64,000 nucleotides of DNA from Parus major (GCF_001522545.3 NC_031774.1:51614269-51678268), one strand, 5' to 3'; numbered from the stretch's first letter, positions 32,512-46,662 are shown. Numbers and translations are program-made. The notes: a model not told the origin generated them from the letters alone.

Positions 32512-35500
32512 GTAAGTGTTCTCTCTCTCTTTTTGTAATGGGGAAGAAGAAAAAAGGAAATAAATGCAAAAAAGCTTTTTAGGATAGCTAAGGGAAGTAA
32601 GGAAAGTATCCAGTGGAAACGTCTTAGAACTTAACGAGAAAGGAAGCAAAAGGTGATTTGGTATTGAGAATTCTGTGTATATGTGTGAGAGGGAGAGATA
32701 TTTACATAGTCTTTGAGGGAGTGTTTGTTTTCTTCATGTAGATCTCCTCTTCTGGAGCCCTGATAGAAAAATACTATTGCCACTGTGACTTCAATTGCTA
32801 CTGACTGTTGGCTTTGTAACTAGGTTAACAGGATGAGTGTCTCTAAAATTATATACAACAACTGTAGGTCACTAATCCTCTCCACCCCCCAAAAAATGTT
32901 AAGCCTTTGATTCCATGCTGTTGTTCTTACCCGCTGCTTTACTCTGCATGTATAAAATGTGATTTTAGTAGAATTTCAAGTTCTGCTGTTCATCTAGTCA
33001 AGGCAGCCTGGGAAGCAAAGTCTTGACATGTCTGTGTGTGCAGAAGTTCAATATTGTATGTCTGTGATGGCTTCCATCTTCTGCTCACTCCTTGTACTGA
33101 AACAACAAGATTTAAATTTTTGCAATTTGCAGGCATTAGAACCTTAGGGGGCATAGCAGGAATGCCTTAAGTTGGAATATTTTGTAGTTCTGGTATTATT
33201 TTACACAGTTTCATAAAATGCTGATTTGTAAAATAGTTTTCTCTGATGTGTAGAGGAAACATTCTGTAGATCATTTGCCATGATAAAAGTTGCTACCAAT
33301 ACTGTAGTAATTTAAATGCTCTGAAGTGAATCTCTTCGCACACAAACAGTAAATGCTTCTCAAAAATGTTTGTGCAAGAGGTCATGAATCTTCCATTTTA
33401 CTTGTTTTAATGATGACTGTATGGTAGCTCATAATGAGAAAAACTTAACATTTGGGGTAATACTGGACCTTTGTCATGTTTTGGTTTCTGCGTTAATGTG
33501 AAAAACATGTTTTTGTAGATAAAGTAAGATATGTGCACTGAAGACAAGCTCAAAATGCCGTGAGTCTTTGCATCTTTCTTAGGTGTCTAGGAAAACAAGT
33601 AATTTGGATTTCATCTACCTTGAAAAGGGTGTTGCAGATACTAGTGTAAGATAAGTGCCTTCCTGGCTGCCACTTTGTTCCTGCAAGCTTTGACATCTGT
33701 CAAGAAAGAGAAGATGGTCCACTGCAGACAGCAGTGTGAAACCAGGAGCCCGGAGGCTGGGCTTTGGTTTTCTCTTGTTCTGTAGGTGTCTGTGCTGTGG
33801 GCCTTTCCATTAGGGCCAGACCAACAAGGGGCTCTGATGTTGCAGTGCTGGGTGATGTGACATCATGTCCGAGTCCCAGGGGCAGGAGGGGGATTCCAGT
33901 CCAAGTTTCCTACTTCCCTGGGGAGTGTTCTCATCATCAAGCCACAGGCCAGTTAAGAGTAGTGTCACTTCCTTCTCTTGAAACTTTTTGCCATGCCAGG
34001 AAAAATCAAAACTTAGTGTGCCTAAGAAAGAGAGTGAGAGGAATCATGATGTCTCAGTCAAGTGGTTAGGACTTTATTTAGGATTACTTGGATGAGTAAA
34101 GACTTGGAGTCTGCTGATGCCTCATGCAGTGTTGTTTCATATATTTTTTTCCTTGTGCGTTTGAAATGATGTTCTTCCTGAGGTTATCAGCCTTGTCAGG
34201 ATGTTTTCTTAAGTGTGGAATATATGCTGGGGAAGAAAGGAGGGACTTGGGTGTTGCATAGGTTTAGGTTGTAGCTGACTGGGAGTTCTGAAAATAACTT
34301 TGATGCAGCTAGTGACTTATTTTGTGTCTAGCTTCTTGCTCCATATACAGACCATTTTCCTGGTCTGTAATATCATGGGAATAGCGGTACTTTCCTATGA
34401 TCTGAGGACATAAAAATGATGAGGTGCTGAGACCCAGCAGGGCAGTGCAAGCGTCATCTGTTGATAAAGTGAGTGAATTACAAGTGCTGTGTGGAGGCAT
34501 CCAGTCCTGCCTCCCCTGCAGAGCTGTGCCATCCTGCACCGTCAGCGTCTGTGACAGGAGACAGCCCTTGCTTCACTCTTCCATTGATGCCCACAGCAAA
34601 CATACAGGGCTCTATGAAGCTGAGTGTACAGGACAGAATTTTTTCAGTAGTAGCTGTTCCCGTGCTTGTACTTGTTCCCGGCTTTCTCCTTTGAATGTTC
34701 TAGAAAAGTAACATTTTTTTTTTTACTTACTTTATGAAGCCAGCTTTTGTGATACTTGTGCCACTTTGTAGCAGCAAAGCCCAGCTCATAAACCAGATTT
34801 TAGCAATGTGAATGGATTTTGTTTTGTATGCTCATCTCTGTACATGTGAGAGGCAGATAATTAGAACAATTATTAGATGTTTTTATAATGGTGCTGTACC
34901 AGATTGCCTGTGCCCATTCTGTGTCTTTACACAGAGAGGAACCTTGTGAGAGTGGGTTGCTTTCTGTGTTGAGGCTTGTGAATTAATGACTTGCAGATGT
35001 AAGTCTTGATTTTTGCACAGGAAGTCTAACTTCATAATTTTCATCTAACTTGTTCTTGTTTTAATCTCCTTCAAACCATCCCAAGTAACTCCTCTTTCTG
35101 CATTTAAGTTCTTCAGTTACTAATGGATTGCTCCTGTCCGTGCTGTGCTTCTCTTCCATCTTGTTTGTCCAAACAGTATAAATGCTATTAATTTCTCCAA
35201 CTGGTTCTTCTGATCCTTAGAAGTGACTTATTTTGACCTGTTTTCAATCAGATTTCTCGCAATTTTAGTTGCTAATGGATGACTTTTATTGCAGGGTGGT
35301 TTCATCCTTGCACTTGAGCAAAGTAACTGCATTTCCCCCCTTTACTGCCAAATACACAATATTTTTCTCATTAAATACCCATCTTTAGGATTGTAGTTAT
35401 TTTCACACTCTGACAGGTAATTTCTATCTGCAAAATCCACTTTTCTTTGACCTCTCTGTAGCTACCTGCTTCTGTGATTCCCTCTCTGCTCCACCTCCCG

Positions 35501-36149
35501 CTCCAGGTGAATGAACGTGCTTTTCTCTTCCAGGTCACCAAAGATACACTGCAGTGTACCCTACTGTTGCCTGAAGTACACGTCTGTGATTCTGTACTTG
35601 CTCTTATTCCATCCTTTGCACTGTCCTCTTCTCTGTTAATGATATGCAGTATCCCTTGAAGGCAGTAGTATCCTGTTCTCTGTCAGGAGTTGAATCATGT
35701 TTCTATCTACAGACCCTGAGCATGCTATAGTTCAGATTAGCAAATTCATCTCACTACTCACCCATGGTGTCAATATGTGATGGGAATGCCAATGAATCCT
35801 ATGCTGTAGTCCAGCTAGTAGATATTGTTGTGTTGCTCATACTGTTTGGCAGGTGGTTTTTGTAGCTGTGTGGTTTTGAGCATGAACAGAAGAATTCTCT
35901 TGCAGTCTCTAGGAAGATAAAACAAGTTTATTGTTATTTGAGTATTGAATTTCATCAGGTATTTTTCACTAGCTGGCACCATAAATTTCCCCTATTCCTC
36001 TTTCCTTCTTGTAAATTCCTGAGAACTGCACTTTCATTCTGAAAAGAATTATTTAGACATGTAACTTTCAGTATTTTAGCCTGTAAGATTTTGAGGGAAT
36101 TTTGGGGGATTTACTCTTTTGGTAGTTTCTGTGGTTTGGTTGATGTTTG

Positions 36150-36225
36150 GTGTTTTTTTTTTGTTGTGTTTGTGGGTTTTTTTGTTTGTTTGTTTGGTTT
36201 TGTGTGTGCTTTTGTTTGTTTTTTA
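36150..36225 (+). repeat. T/GTTT-rich simple repeat
   Basis: Runs of T with GTTT units (including three consecutive GTTT copies) form a degenerate low-complexity tract of about 75 bp. Confidence 0.8.
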
Positions 36226-37239
36226 AAGACAGATTTGGGACAAGCAACTAAGTATCTACCCACTGCATTCTGTATTTTTTTGCCGAGGAGACTCAAAATA
36301 AATGAGGAAGAAGCTTGGAATTCGCCTGTTTGTGTAAATAAAGCTTTTAGTACATATAGCCAGAGTATGATGCCATAATTTTGCAGAATTAATGACTAAA
36401 ATTTTGGTGGTGTTTTTGTTGTTTGTTTTTTTTTCCATATGAGCTCTCAGTATATTAGTTGACTGTTTTGAGATGAGCTTGGGCAGATAGACTTTGAAAG
36501 TCCTCTGAGCCATACATAAAAAGGCAGTTATTCCAGAACAAGTGTCTGTATGCTGAGTTAATTGGAAAAGTTCAAAGTAGTTGAACCCTTACTTACAGTG
36601 TTGTGATTTATATAACGAACACGGAGGACAAAAGGCAGTGAGGAAAAAACCAACTCCTTATGTATCCAGTTATATTTGGGTTCTGTCATGTCTATTGGCA
36701 AGAGATAAATGATGGACATTTACAGCAGGCATCATGCCGCACACTGTATTGATGCTTACAATAAATTGCTGCACATCTCCCATGGGGTGTTTTGTAGCAG
36801 AATTGCAGCCTGAAGCTGTCTGGGAATGCATAACTTCATCTTAGGTTGGGGTTTGTCAATGTTCTGTACACTTCAGAGGTAGTGACATCTCTGTTTTCCT
36901 TTCTGAGGGCAAGTTGAAACATGTCTAAGGTAGCTGACACTGCTGTACAATTCTTGTTGTTTGGGGCTTTTTTCTAAATTTCTAACCAAAATCTTCCTAA
37001 AATCTTATCTCCTGGTTAAACCAATGTCTTGTGTACTTGAGAAATTTCTGTATGAATGTAATATGGGTGTGTGCAGGAAAAAGGGCTGTGATTGTCTATG
37101 GAGGAATGGTTTGGCTTCTCTTGTAGCTAATCAGATTTTGTAGGGTAATAATTAGGCCATGTGCTAAAGTACCAGTTGTTAACACCTCCAAACTTAAATA
37201 TTTGTCATGGTAAAGAAGGGGAAAAAATTGGTGAGGTCT

Positions 37240-37254
37240 CCATTAGGTGGTGCT
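37240..37254 (+). promoter_or_regulatory. Possible CTCF site
   Basis: CCATTAGGTGGTGCT matches the CTCF core (CCACTAGGTGGCGCT) at 13 of 15 positions. It lies in the same orientation as the weaker motif at 31.2 kb. Binding cannot be judged from sequence alone. Confidence 0.33.
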
Positions 37255-40200
37255 GCTGGGATTAAAATATTTATATACCTAATAGAAGCAGGCTGCTGCC
37301 TAGAACTATTTTCATGTCTGTATTTTTCTTTTTAAGGTCTTTATTAAAAACTTTTCAAAGGCAGGAATACTTGCTAAGGTATGGGGGCTTTTTCAGTTTG
37401 AAGTGATTAGATAAAATACTAAAAAGACAGGCTGTCATCATGGGAAGGAGGTATGGAAGGAATCAATCATGCTTTTTGTGTGGGTGATTTTAGCAGCTGC
37501 CTCTGTTGTAGCTCTCATCTGTTCAAGTGTTGACTCTGTTATGTTCATGCCCTGCTGCTATGTAGATGGGGATACTGTAGCATTAAAGAACTGCAGTCTC
37601 AAGAAATATTTGATTTAAAAATACTGAAATTAATTAGTCTATTACAGCAAAAACGTTCCTGTGAATCTTTTGAGTTCCTGTGATCTCTTTTACCTTGTCT
37701 GCTAGCATTTTATTTTGAAGAGCTGTGTTTTAACTTAAACACATTATGATGGTATTTTTTTTTTTGCTTAAGCCTTGACTGACTACTGACTTTAGAAAAA
37801 CCTAAGGGAACAAAGATGGTGCCTACACACAGAGGCACTGAGTACCATCTTAAGGTTGTCCCCTGCAGTGTGAAGTTGATGCTCAAAAAGTATGAGATCT
37901 TCCATATGGCTATGCTCTTTATCTGCCAGTTCTACACAGGACCTGGCATCTGGAATAGTACTAAACATCTGTGACTAGACCCTTGACTCTCTGTGCAGTA
38001 GTTAGAGCTGAGATTCAAACTAAATTAAAAGGGAATTTGTTAAGTACTCCTTGCTGGCAGGATTGCTTCATAGATAGCAGAATGAGGTTGCTGAGGTCTT
38101 TGAATTCTCCCACACCACAGAGCTGTAAGTAGGAAAAAACCCCAAACTTCATTTTTAGAAATGGTGTTGGCCAAGAGCAATCAAGTTCGTCACATTGGGT
38201 TCTCTTTTCATTACAGGTAGAAGCGTTTTTAGTGTGATTTACACAATCAAGGTAACTATAACCACCTAGCAAAAAAGGTTTAGTAGCATTAAAAAGCACT
38301 GAGCAAGAAATGCAAGAGATGCATTTTTTCATGAGTAACTGAGACTAATCTTTTTTTCTTTCTTTTGAAGAAGGCATAGCATAGCAAAAATCCACTTCTT
38401 AGAGGAAGAAATTTTAAACAATTTCAGATCTAGCAGCTGGAAGCCTAGCTTAACAGACTTGACCTGAGTTGAACAGCTGTTGAAGTGGTGTGAGAGAGCC
38501 AGTGGGTGTCACATGCAATTTTCTGTTTTCAGAAAGAGAAATAGAGAAGTTTGCAAAAATCTCTGTTGGTTTTCTAACCTTGGCCAGGAATAAAATATGT
38601 GATTGTTAAATGCTGTTAGTTGCTCAAAATATAACAGGTTCGATTAATAGGCAGGGAGATGATTCGTCTTGGCCTTAGTAATTTATTTTGGAATAACTCC
38701 GTGTGATAACTGGAAAAATGGACAAATTGTTTTGTGAGAGAACTTGACCATGAAGTGTTTTATCAGTTTGCTAATAATAGCTTAGAGCTGGCTAATAATA
38801 ACCCTTAAAGGGGCAATTAAAAGATAGCAGCTATGATGTTGTCCAGCCATACGAGTGTGTCATTCCTTAGTTACGTGATTGTCTTGGTGAGTGAGGCCAA
38901 AGCCAAAGGTGGAAATGAATCAGAAAAGAAGAAAGTTGGGCTTGGTCACCTCGAATAGAAAGCCCTGATTCTGGCATTGTCTAGGATTGTATAGAGAGAA
39001 GGCTAATAATATTCTCCACTGTCTTAGTAGATACATAAAAATGAACAAAACCTAGCCTTGCTTCTTTCCTCTTACCCTGACTTTCAAGTAGTTCAGAGAC
39101 TAACTCTGTTCACAGGCTAAGATTTGGCAATTAACAGGATTTATTACAGCATTTTGCTGTGCTTGGACTCCAGATTGTTGAATAATGGTTGCTCCTACAG
39201 CCAGAGTGGCATCCAACAGCATATCCCACTGGCATGTTGATCAGAGAGGATGTAGTCAGGGCAGGGAAAAAAGGACAACAATTTTTAGTGTATCAAGGTC
39301 GTGTCTCGTTTATTTTTACATGAAGAAGGTAGTGAGGGGAGGCATAAGAAGTGATAAGAGCAGGGGTGTGATACACCCACCAAAAATGAGTGAGATCATG
39401 TATTTCTGCTTACAAAAAAAAAGAAAAGGTAGTAAATAAATGATTAAACATGAGATTTTGCATAAATGAAGGATTTTATTTGCACAGGTATCTTTTGAGA
39501 AAGGAGTATATGCACTTGTGCAAGAATTTATTGATGCACAGGAAAGCTCTTAATAATATATATGGATGGCTGTCCTGAGTTATTAAATGAAATGCTAGAG
39601 CCTGATGTTAAGAGTAGAAGCAATGTGTCAGGCTTGATGTTGTTACAGACACCAAAATGAAATCGTGTATCTCCATCACTCAGAGTAGGCCCAGAGCTGC
39701 AGAGTACTAGAACTCACTTTTTACATTGAAACGTAGTGTTTAAATCACTGCTGAACATGAGTTTTATGTTATATGATGTTGTGAACTGTAGAAAACCCAG
39801 TCATGATTTTGTCATGATTTTAGGTTTGGGTTTTGTTTTGTTGGATTTTTTTTTTTTCACTACTGCAAGCATAGCAAATTCCAAGGAAGAGGTGGGAAGG
39901 CCAAATAAAGTTGTACTAATATCTTAATGTTGTTGTCAGCTACCAGGGCTCAAGCATCAGAGCCTATTGCCAAGTGTTACATACATTAAGTAAAATAGAA
40001 AGAAGAGCATTTTGTGAGTGTTTTAATAATGTTTCTGTATGGCCTTATTCCCTGTTAGAGCTCCCTGGGCCCATATGATACATTCCTTAAACTGATGTCT
40101 CTGTTCTTCTGGTCTCTACTCATTTTCCTGTAAATAGTAATGCTTTTAAGAATGTTTGGATACAAGTGACTTTTGGGGTGATGTTTCCCTACAGCTACTC

Positions 40201-43200
40201 TACTTATCCAGATCTTCACTGCAAGTGTAAAGAGGCTAGTGTATAATGGCTGTAAATTAATGCAGAAGAGTTCAGCTTCCAGTGTTCTAAGATGATGTAG
40301 GGTATTAATCTGTTTTCACTAACCAGGATAAGTGGTGACTGGGGGTCATTCTTTCTGCAGATACCCACTGTGGTCAATCAGTCCTCTTTGACAGCATTAC
40401 AGCTTTGCTATGACTGTGGCAGAACCAGTTAGACAATCCAGACTGACTTTGGAAAAGCAGGCAGTATGAGAATTGAAATCAGACTGATGAATTTTCAGCA
40501 TTATGTTAACTGGTAAAACTGATCTACTGCTGATAGCAAATGAGGGAGAAATAAACGCATGGTGGAAATAGATGTTGGAGTGTTACACATGTTGAATCAG
40601 TAACCACTGCCTGCAATTTGCCCAGGAGTAATTGTTTCTGGTGGCTGTCTAAACACAGGAGGCTTCAGGGCTGTCTCTGGTGTGTACTCAGGCTTGTGGA
40701 TAGTTGGGCTGGAGATGTGGAGTCTGGGAAGCCAATATGTCATACAGGGGACTTTGTCTGTGGGCAGAGCACTGTAGAAAGACACACGTCCCCATTACAG
40801 AAATAGGAGTCTTTCAGGTGTGGAGTGGGGTTCTGCCTACTTTCATCTTCTTTTTCTCATTGATCAAAGGCCTAGATCAGGGGCTGGACTATAGGCTGAA
40901 ACACAGCTGTTTGTTACTGCTGCAAGGATTTCTTTTCCTAATTAGTCCTTTAACTGGTCTAGGTTTTTTATTAGTATTTTATTTCTTGTGTGGTTATTTT
41001 ATTTTGTTTGGAGTTTTTTTTTTCTAATGTGCACTGTGAGTTTTGTGTTTTGGATTACTGTACTGAGATTCCTCTTGGTACCATGTGGAGATACAGCATT
41101 AGAAAAGAGTTACTGAAGCTTCTTTGCCATTATGTTCCTATCTGAATCGAGGCAATGGGTTTTATGGTGCTACCTTAGCTTATAAGACTAGCTCCAAGGA
41201 TTCTGAGCTCTGTAGGGCCATATTGCAAAGTAGCAGATTAAGCTTGCTCCAGCATGATTTCCAGATGTTTAACATTGTAGGAAGAGCTGTACTGGCTCTT
41301 GAGATTTGAGTGGAAGACCTAAGGCAGACCACAAATCCAGTATTTTTCTGGCTATAGTTTTTTACTAAGGCAATTCAGGAGTGCAGCTTGCCAGCTCATG
41401 GAAGGTGAGGACTTGTATCTGTGTGTGGACAAAGATGGTGAAGTCCATGTAAGTACAGCACTGTCAAAACTGACCAGAAGAGTCTAGTTGAAGGTGAGGA
41501 GCAGTGCTCACTATCCCAGGAGACAGCTGTGCTGCTATTTGCTTTCCTTGTGAACTGATGGACACCTTGGGAACTGTGCTGAGGACCCAAGAGAATGCTT
41601 TGGTAATTACGACGTGGAGATGTTACTTTTTACTTGAGCAGTGCAGCTGCATTGCTGGTCTTGGTCTGTGTGTTCCAGAAATAGAATTTAAGCCTTCAGA
41701 TGAGTGAGTGCATCAGCAGGTAAAAGAAAAAAACATGATTTTTGCTTTCTGTTCTGCATGTGCTTTCTTGTCTTTCTCCGTATTTACAGGTTGGTTCTGT
41801 TGTGCAGTGGAGGCAGCCCCCATGACTAGGTTTCAGTTTAAAAAGAAGTATAGTTACTTGAGTCAGAAGACCTTTCTCATTCATTCTCTTTTACCATCAG
41901 CATGGCTTTTGCTGGCAAATACATAGGTAAATTGTCTATGAGAAGAAAAGTGAGATGGGATGTCTTGGTGTACTGTGGAGGGATGAGAATGTTTCAGTAG
42001 GACAGAAAGCTTTAGAAAGGATTTGCATCACCAAAAACAGGTAAAAAAATAAGAATTATAAAAAAATTCTCCATATACTGCATTATGGAGCACCAGCACT
42101 AAGGGTTGGCTGAATATGAACTTAACTCTCTGAATTTGAACTTCTAATTATGTGTCCCCTCAAATGCTTTGTGGCCTGGTAGGAAAGTTATTTTGCACTG
42201 TCATGATAATAGACTTATACTAGTTAAGCACTAAAACAAATGTGGTCCCTGTACTTTTGAAATTTAACATAGGCTTTAGTTTTTGAGCAGTTTTGTAATT
42301 TTAAGTCTCTTTTAGAGCTCTAATCCTGATACTTGTGCATGTATGATCCATGACATTAATTCAAAATATTTATTCAATTTCTAACTTTCAAAAAGTTGTG
42401 TGATGAAAATGCTTACTCTTAAGCATCATTCAAAATATTTCAAAAGCAGCAACTAAAATACTATTTTCATTTTTAAGTTGGGAATTTTTAGCAGATTATG
42501 GGGAGTAATATAACCTGTGGAATGTTTTAAATTTACTCTTCGGTTTTTAAACATAATCCTTAAACTGCCATCAGTCCTCTAAGGAAGGATTCTGTCATTC
42601 AAGCTACTTTACTTTGAGTAAACTGGATTTTATATTGTAGTGGTGTTGCAGTGTATTTTCCTTGTCGGAAGAAGGAAGCAACTCCTTTCAGTTCATTACT
42701 GACTAATGATTCTTGGCTCTCTTATTAGCCTTTAAAAGTAAAGTGAAAATGGAAGAACTAAGATGGTATCCTGCTTTCTTGTCAGTGCATTCTGACTGGC
42801 TCACTAATTTTCTACAACAATAAAACTGGTTCCTTAAACTACTTAATTTCTTGGTATCAGAGCTCAGAAATGGCAACAATGTGCTACCCAAAATTTTATG
42901 CTGGCTAATATGTTTTAATACCATTTGGTGGTAGTCTAAAAGCTACCTCTGTTTCCAGTGTTCACATTTCCATCCTTTAACATCACAGTGTGTTTCCTAT
43001 GCTGAGAAGGTTGAAGAACAGTAGCCAGTAAAATTAGAACTGTGTTGTGAAATGGAGCGTGCATCTCAGATAGTTTCTTTTCTTGGTTTTGGTTTAGGTT
43101 AACAGAAGTATCTTTACATCTGCAGTTTCTGGAAATTTAAGAACACTGTGAACCTCTGGCCAATAAAAATTTTCCCATTATGTAAAACATTCTTGTAGAT

Positions 43201-43435
43201 ATTGACTCACTGATGGTAGTGGTGACTTCCTACATGAAGTAAACAGACTTTTGCAATGAATTTTCTAGTGAACTAGTAAGTTTCAGTGCAGCTTTTTGAT
43301 TTGCTGTAGTTTCTTACGGTTGAGTGCATCCTTTACCTACCATTTTTCTTTTTTGCCTTCAGGCTTGTGAGAATTGTTTCTGTATATTAATAGGAGATGC
43401 TCGAAACCGACTTGACTTGTTTGTTTCCCAGCAGG

Positions 43436-43457
43436 AAAGCCTAAGTGCTTAGGCTTT
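43436..43457. repeat. Perfect 22-bp near-palindrome
   Basis: AAAGCCTAAG and its exact reverse complement are separated by only TG. It would form a cruciform with almost no loop. Pairing stops abruptly at both sides. Confidence 0.88.
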
Positions 43458-45118
43458 AACTGAATCAGGACCAGCTCTCAGCAGTGGGAAACAATATATT
43501 AATCTATCGGAAGCACAGACTGCAGTCTTGTGTGTCACTGGGGTTTGTGTTGTGAATTTTTGTCATGTAAACAGGTAGGTAGGAACAATTCATCTGCTGT
43601 GTATGCTTTTAATATGTACATTGAGAAACCTCATGACAGTTGTGTGAGTTGGGGTTTTTTTTGGTGGTATTTTTTGTTAGTTTTTTGGTTTTTTTAGTAT
43701 TAGTATCATTGCATGCTGCTGTAAAGTACCTTGTTCTGTTTTGCATTTTCACATCTTTAAGTTGATATTAATTTAACAAATCGTCTCCAGTGCCTGGGCT
43801 TGGTTTAGTTATGAATGAAGGTGATACCTCAAAAGTCAAAACAAGTTTCATTCTCATTTCTATAAATAAACCCTCTTGTAGCATTGTTCTGTCTTATTGT
43901 GTGTCTTGCACACAATCAGAATGGACTATTTTGCAAGTTCTGCATTCTGCCTGATGGACTTAAGTTGCATGATAGTATATGGAGGCTTGGTTTTTTTGTT
44001 CCATCAGTTGTATTTGCAAGGAAGGTAAGCAAATTATTATCTCGATTTCACAAAAAAAAAAAAATCTTCCCCTCAGTTGTTTGATTTCAAATAGATTAAA
44101 AATATGATTAGAACTCATAGGTGGTAACCAGCTTCCTCAGTCAGCCACAGCCTAATTTGGAAAACTGCATTTAACCTTAGTTGCAAGAGGAGAAAATGTC
44201 CTGAATCCTTTAGAACAGTACCTTAAATATGTTTGGGGTTGTGCTTTCCTTCCTTGTTCCACTCTACTTTTTCTGGAGTTTAAAAAGAAATTATGCTTCT
44301 AAAAAAAAAAGTTAGTCCTGTTTGCCTTCGGTTTAAGCTTTAAATTAGGAATGGATAAAAGAAGTGAAACGTGCTCCTTTCAGCTTCTTGACGTGAACAT
44401 AGGAAATTCGTCAGTCCTTCAGGTGAGTGATGGGGGTTGTGGCTTTGGAGAGGAGATGATGCTCTGGGACTGCTCTGTGGCTTTTTCCTCAGAACAGGTA
44501 CAGCTTCATAAAGCTGGAAGATAGAGAGGATCATTCAGAATTCTCAGTGGAAAGGGATAAAAAGTGAGCTTTTTGCTACACTGTTACTAGACCATATGTT
44601 AAGCACTGTGACTAAGAACTTCTTGGTGGTAATAAATTTTGTGAAGTAATGATGGTGTTTATATCGAGAAGGTCATGTTCTTGTCACAATAAGTTCTTTT
44701 TGTAGGTTCACTTATTAGTATAACAAGTCCTTTTTAGGTTGTGATCTAGAAGTAGCATCTGAAGGGTGCAGGAAAAGGAAGTAGTCTGCTGGAATAATTG
44801 GACACTCTTTTGGCCTTTTTTCTTTCTTTTACTCTCCCACGCAGGACCATGGTATGAAGCAGACTTGCTATCTTTCTGTAAGATTTCTTTTTTTTTGTTA
44901 GTCACATCTTATAAGTTGGTGCTAGGTGTTTTGTGGCATTTTCCTCAGAAATGTTGTGTGCCTCTGTGCTGGTATGTGAATGCCTGCCAGAAAGCAACTA
45001 GGCTACACATGGCTAGCTTGAAGTAATTTTCAGTGTCTTGAAGCAAAATAGGTTAAGCAGTGTTAAGGTACTAGTCTTAGACTAACTGCAGAAACAACAA
45101 CAACAAAAATTTAAAGAT

Positions 45119-45152
45119 CTTATTTTACCTTATTTTACCCTATTTTATCTTC
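45119..45152. repeat. TTATTTTACC-type tandem repeat
   Basis: Three to four imperfect copies of a 10-11 bp unit (TTATTTTACC, TTATTTTACCC, TATTTTATC) lie head-to-tail. It is a local degenerate minisatellite. Confidence 0.8.
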
Positions 45153-45486
45153 TTTTATGTTTGGATTTTAGGGGAAAGGGATATTTTTGGTCCTTCTTCT
45201 CCCCAACTTTACCAAAATATAATTGTTTTTGTGTTCCTTATTTCTAGTTATTTTTTCACTTTTGACAGTTCCCAGCTTAAGACTGGAGTCCTTTATACAA
45301 GGTAATGCATATGAAGAGATGGGAACTTGGTAGGTGCCCAGGTAAGATCAGAGAAAGGGGATCTGTTCCTCAACAAAGGAGAATAGAAATACACAGAAGT
45401 GCTTTAAGTCACGCAGAAAGTCTCTGATAGCTTTTCTGATTTCTTCTGTTTCAAAGCCAACAGGCCTCTCTTTCCCCTTTTCAAAT

Positions 45487-45873
45487 TTATGATAATGTTT
45501 TTAAAATGTTATATGTCATGTGATCTGCAAACCAAGGAAGGGATTTGAAGCTGAAGATGACCTTTAGTGGTGAATTATTTTCAATAGACAAAAATTTTAA
45601 ATAAAACCAACTAAAACTTTGTTTGAGAGCATAAAATGGGTATGGATTGTCCACTATAGAAATGTCAATGTTAATTAAGCCATGATAGAAAAAAAATTTA
45701 AATCGTTGTTTCTGTGCCTGGGAACTCAGGAGCCCCTGCAAAGCGTAAGCAAAGGACTCTTGCACAGCTTTGAGAAACTTAATCTTCCTCTCATCTGTTG
45801 GTGGGGGAGTGGGTAGTAGTTGTGTTAATTGTATATCTGAGTCTGTACCTATGTTGCCCATTATATTGGCCAT
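45487..45873 (-). CDS. Unexplained 128-codon antisense open frame
   Basis: This frame runs on the minus strand from ATG at 45,873 to a stop at 45,487, in AT-rich DNA where stops are frequent. The first 55 residues look ordered: a Thr/Pro-rich patch (TQLLPTPPPTDERK) then a Lys/Ala/Gln-rich helix-like segment (FLKAVQESFAYALQ, GLLSSQAQKQ). The last half is hydrophobic and aromatic (Phe/Tyr/Ile-rich), which looks like chance translation of AT-rich DNA. I recognise no family. It could be a piece of a decayed retrotransposed gene, or chance. No promoter or splice site was assigned. Confidence 0.15.
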   Translation of the reverse strand: MANIMGNIGTDSDIQLTQLLPTPPPTDERKIKFLKAVQESFAYALQGLLSSQAQKQRFKFFFYHGLINIDISIVDNPYPFYALKQSFSWFYLKFLSIENNSPLKVIFSFKSLPWFADHMTYNILKTLS

Positions 45874-46404
45874 TTAAGGGAAAGGAAAACCTAGAAACAT
45901 GTCCCTAAAACCAGCCAGCCTTTGCACTGCTTTGAGCCAAACCCCCGAAGGATGCATCTACCTCTGATTTCCTTTCTGCTCATCCCCATATTGCACGCTC
46001 TGGTTGCTGGCTACTGCCCCTCTCCTGGGGGGTGCCAGAGGGCTGTGGAGGTTTCTGAGCTTTCCATGTCATTGCCAGCATGTGCTCAGCCCTGCCTGAT
46101 GGTCCAGTGAGGCTGAACGGGAAGAGACTGGGCAGGATGCTCCCCCAAGGAGGACCTGGATCTTCAGGAATAATAGGTTGCTGATGGTAGGCAGCTGTGA
46201 TGAGTTGAAAGGTCTGGCTCTGAGCCTGGCTCTGCAGGATGCAGGAGGAAGGAGGGGTGGAAAGCAGTGATGAGCCTATTGTTTCAAATGAGCCAGCAAC
46301 TGGCTGATTGACGCTGGGGGCTCATTGTTGATCCCTTTGCTCTTAAGCGCAGCTGTGGAGAGCGGAGTGGGATGGAGGTAACATTATACATTAGACTTCA
46401 GGTG

Positions 46405-46662
46405 AACAGAGAGGCAGTGGGCATAAATTAAAAATTAAAAAAAAGGATTAAAATCCATCTGGATACAAGAAAAGCTTTTGACTGGGGATGTGCTCAAACA
46501 CTGCAACAGGCTGCTCAGTGTGGTGGTGGAGTCACTCTCTGCAAATACTCAAAACCCGATGGGTGTCTGTGCTGGGCGGCTCTGCCTGACCCTGCCTGGG
46601 CAGAGGGGGCTGGCCTGGGTGGTCTCCAGATGTCCCTTCCAACCCCACCCCTTCTGTGAAAG
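46405..46662 (+). repeat. CR1 LINE 3' fragment
   Basis: A + strand copy of the CR1 3' region. It starts at the 'gaggcagtgggcataaatt' segment, then carries 'cactgcaacaggctgctcag', 'tcaaaacccgatgg' and 'gtctccagatgtcccttccaa', and ends CTTCTGTGAAAG where the terminal ATTCTGTG repeats belong. The 5' part of the element is missing, as usual for CR1. An A-rich run near 46,430-46,450 has replaced part of the consensus. It has no coding capacity. Confidence 0.92.

Larger units (their letters stand above)
30300..46404 (+). other. Long intron-like stretch
   Basis: About 16 kb hold no recognised exon. T and G appear in excess over A and C on the + strand, and long T runs outnumber long A runs. Both are typical of introns of + strand genes in vertebrates. 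Only simple repeats and possible CTCF sites could be named. The stretch is probably part of the first intron of the gene starting in the CpG island. Confidence 0.45.
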
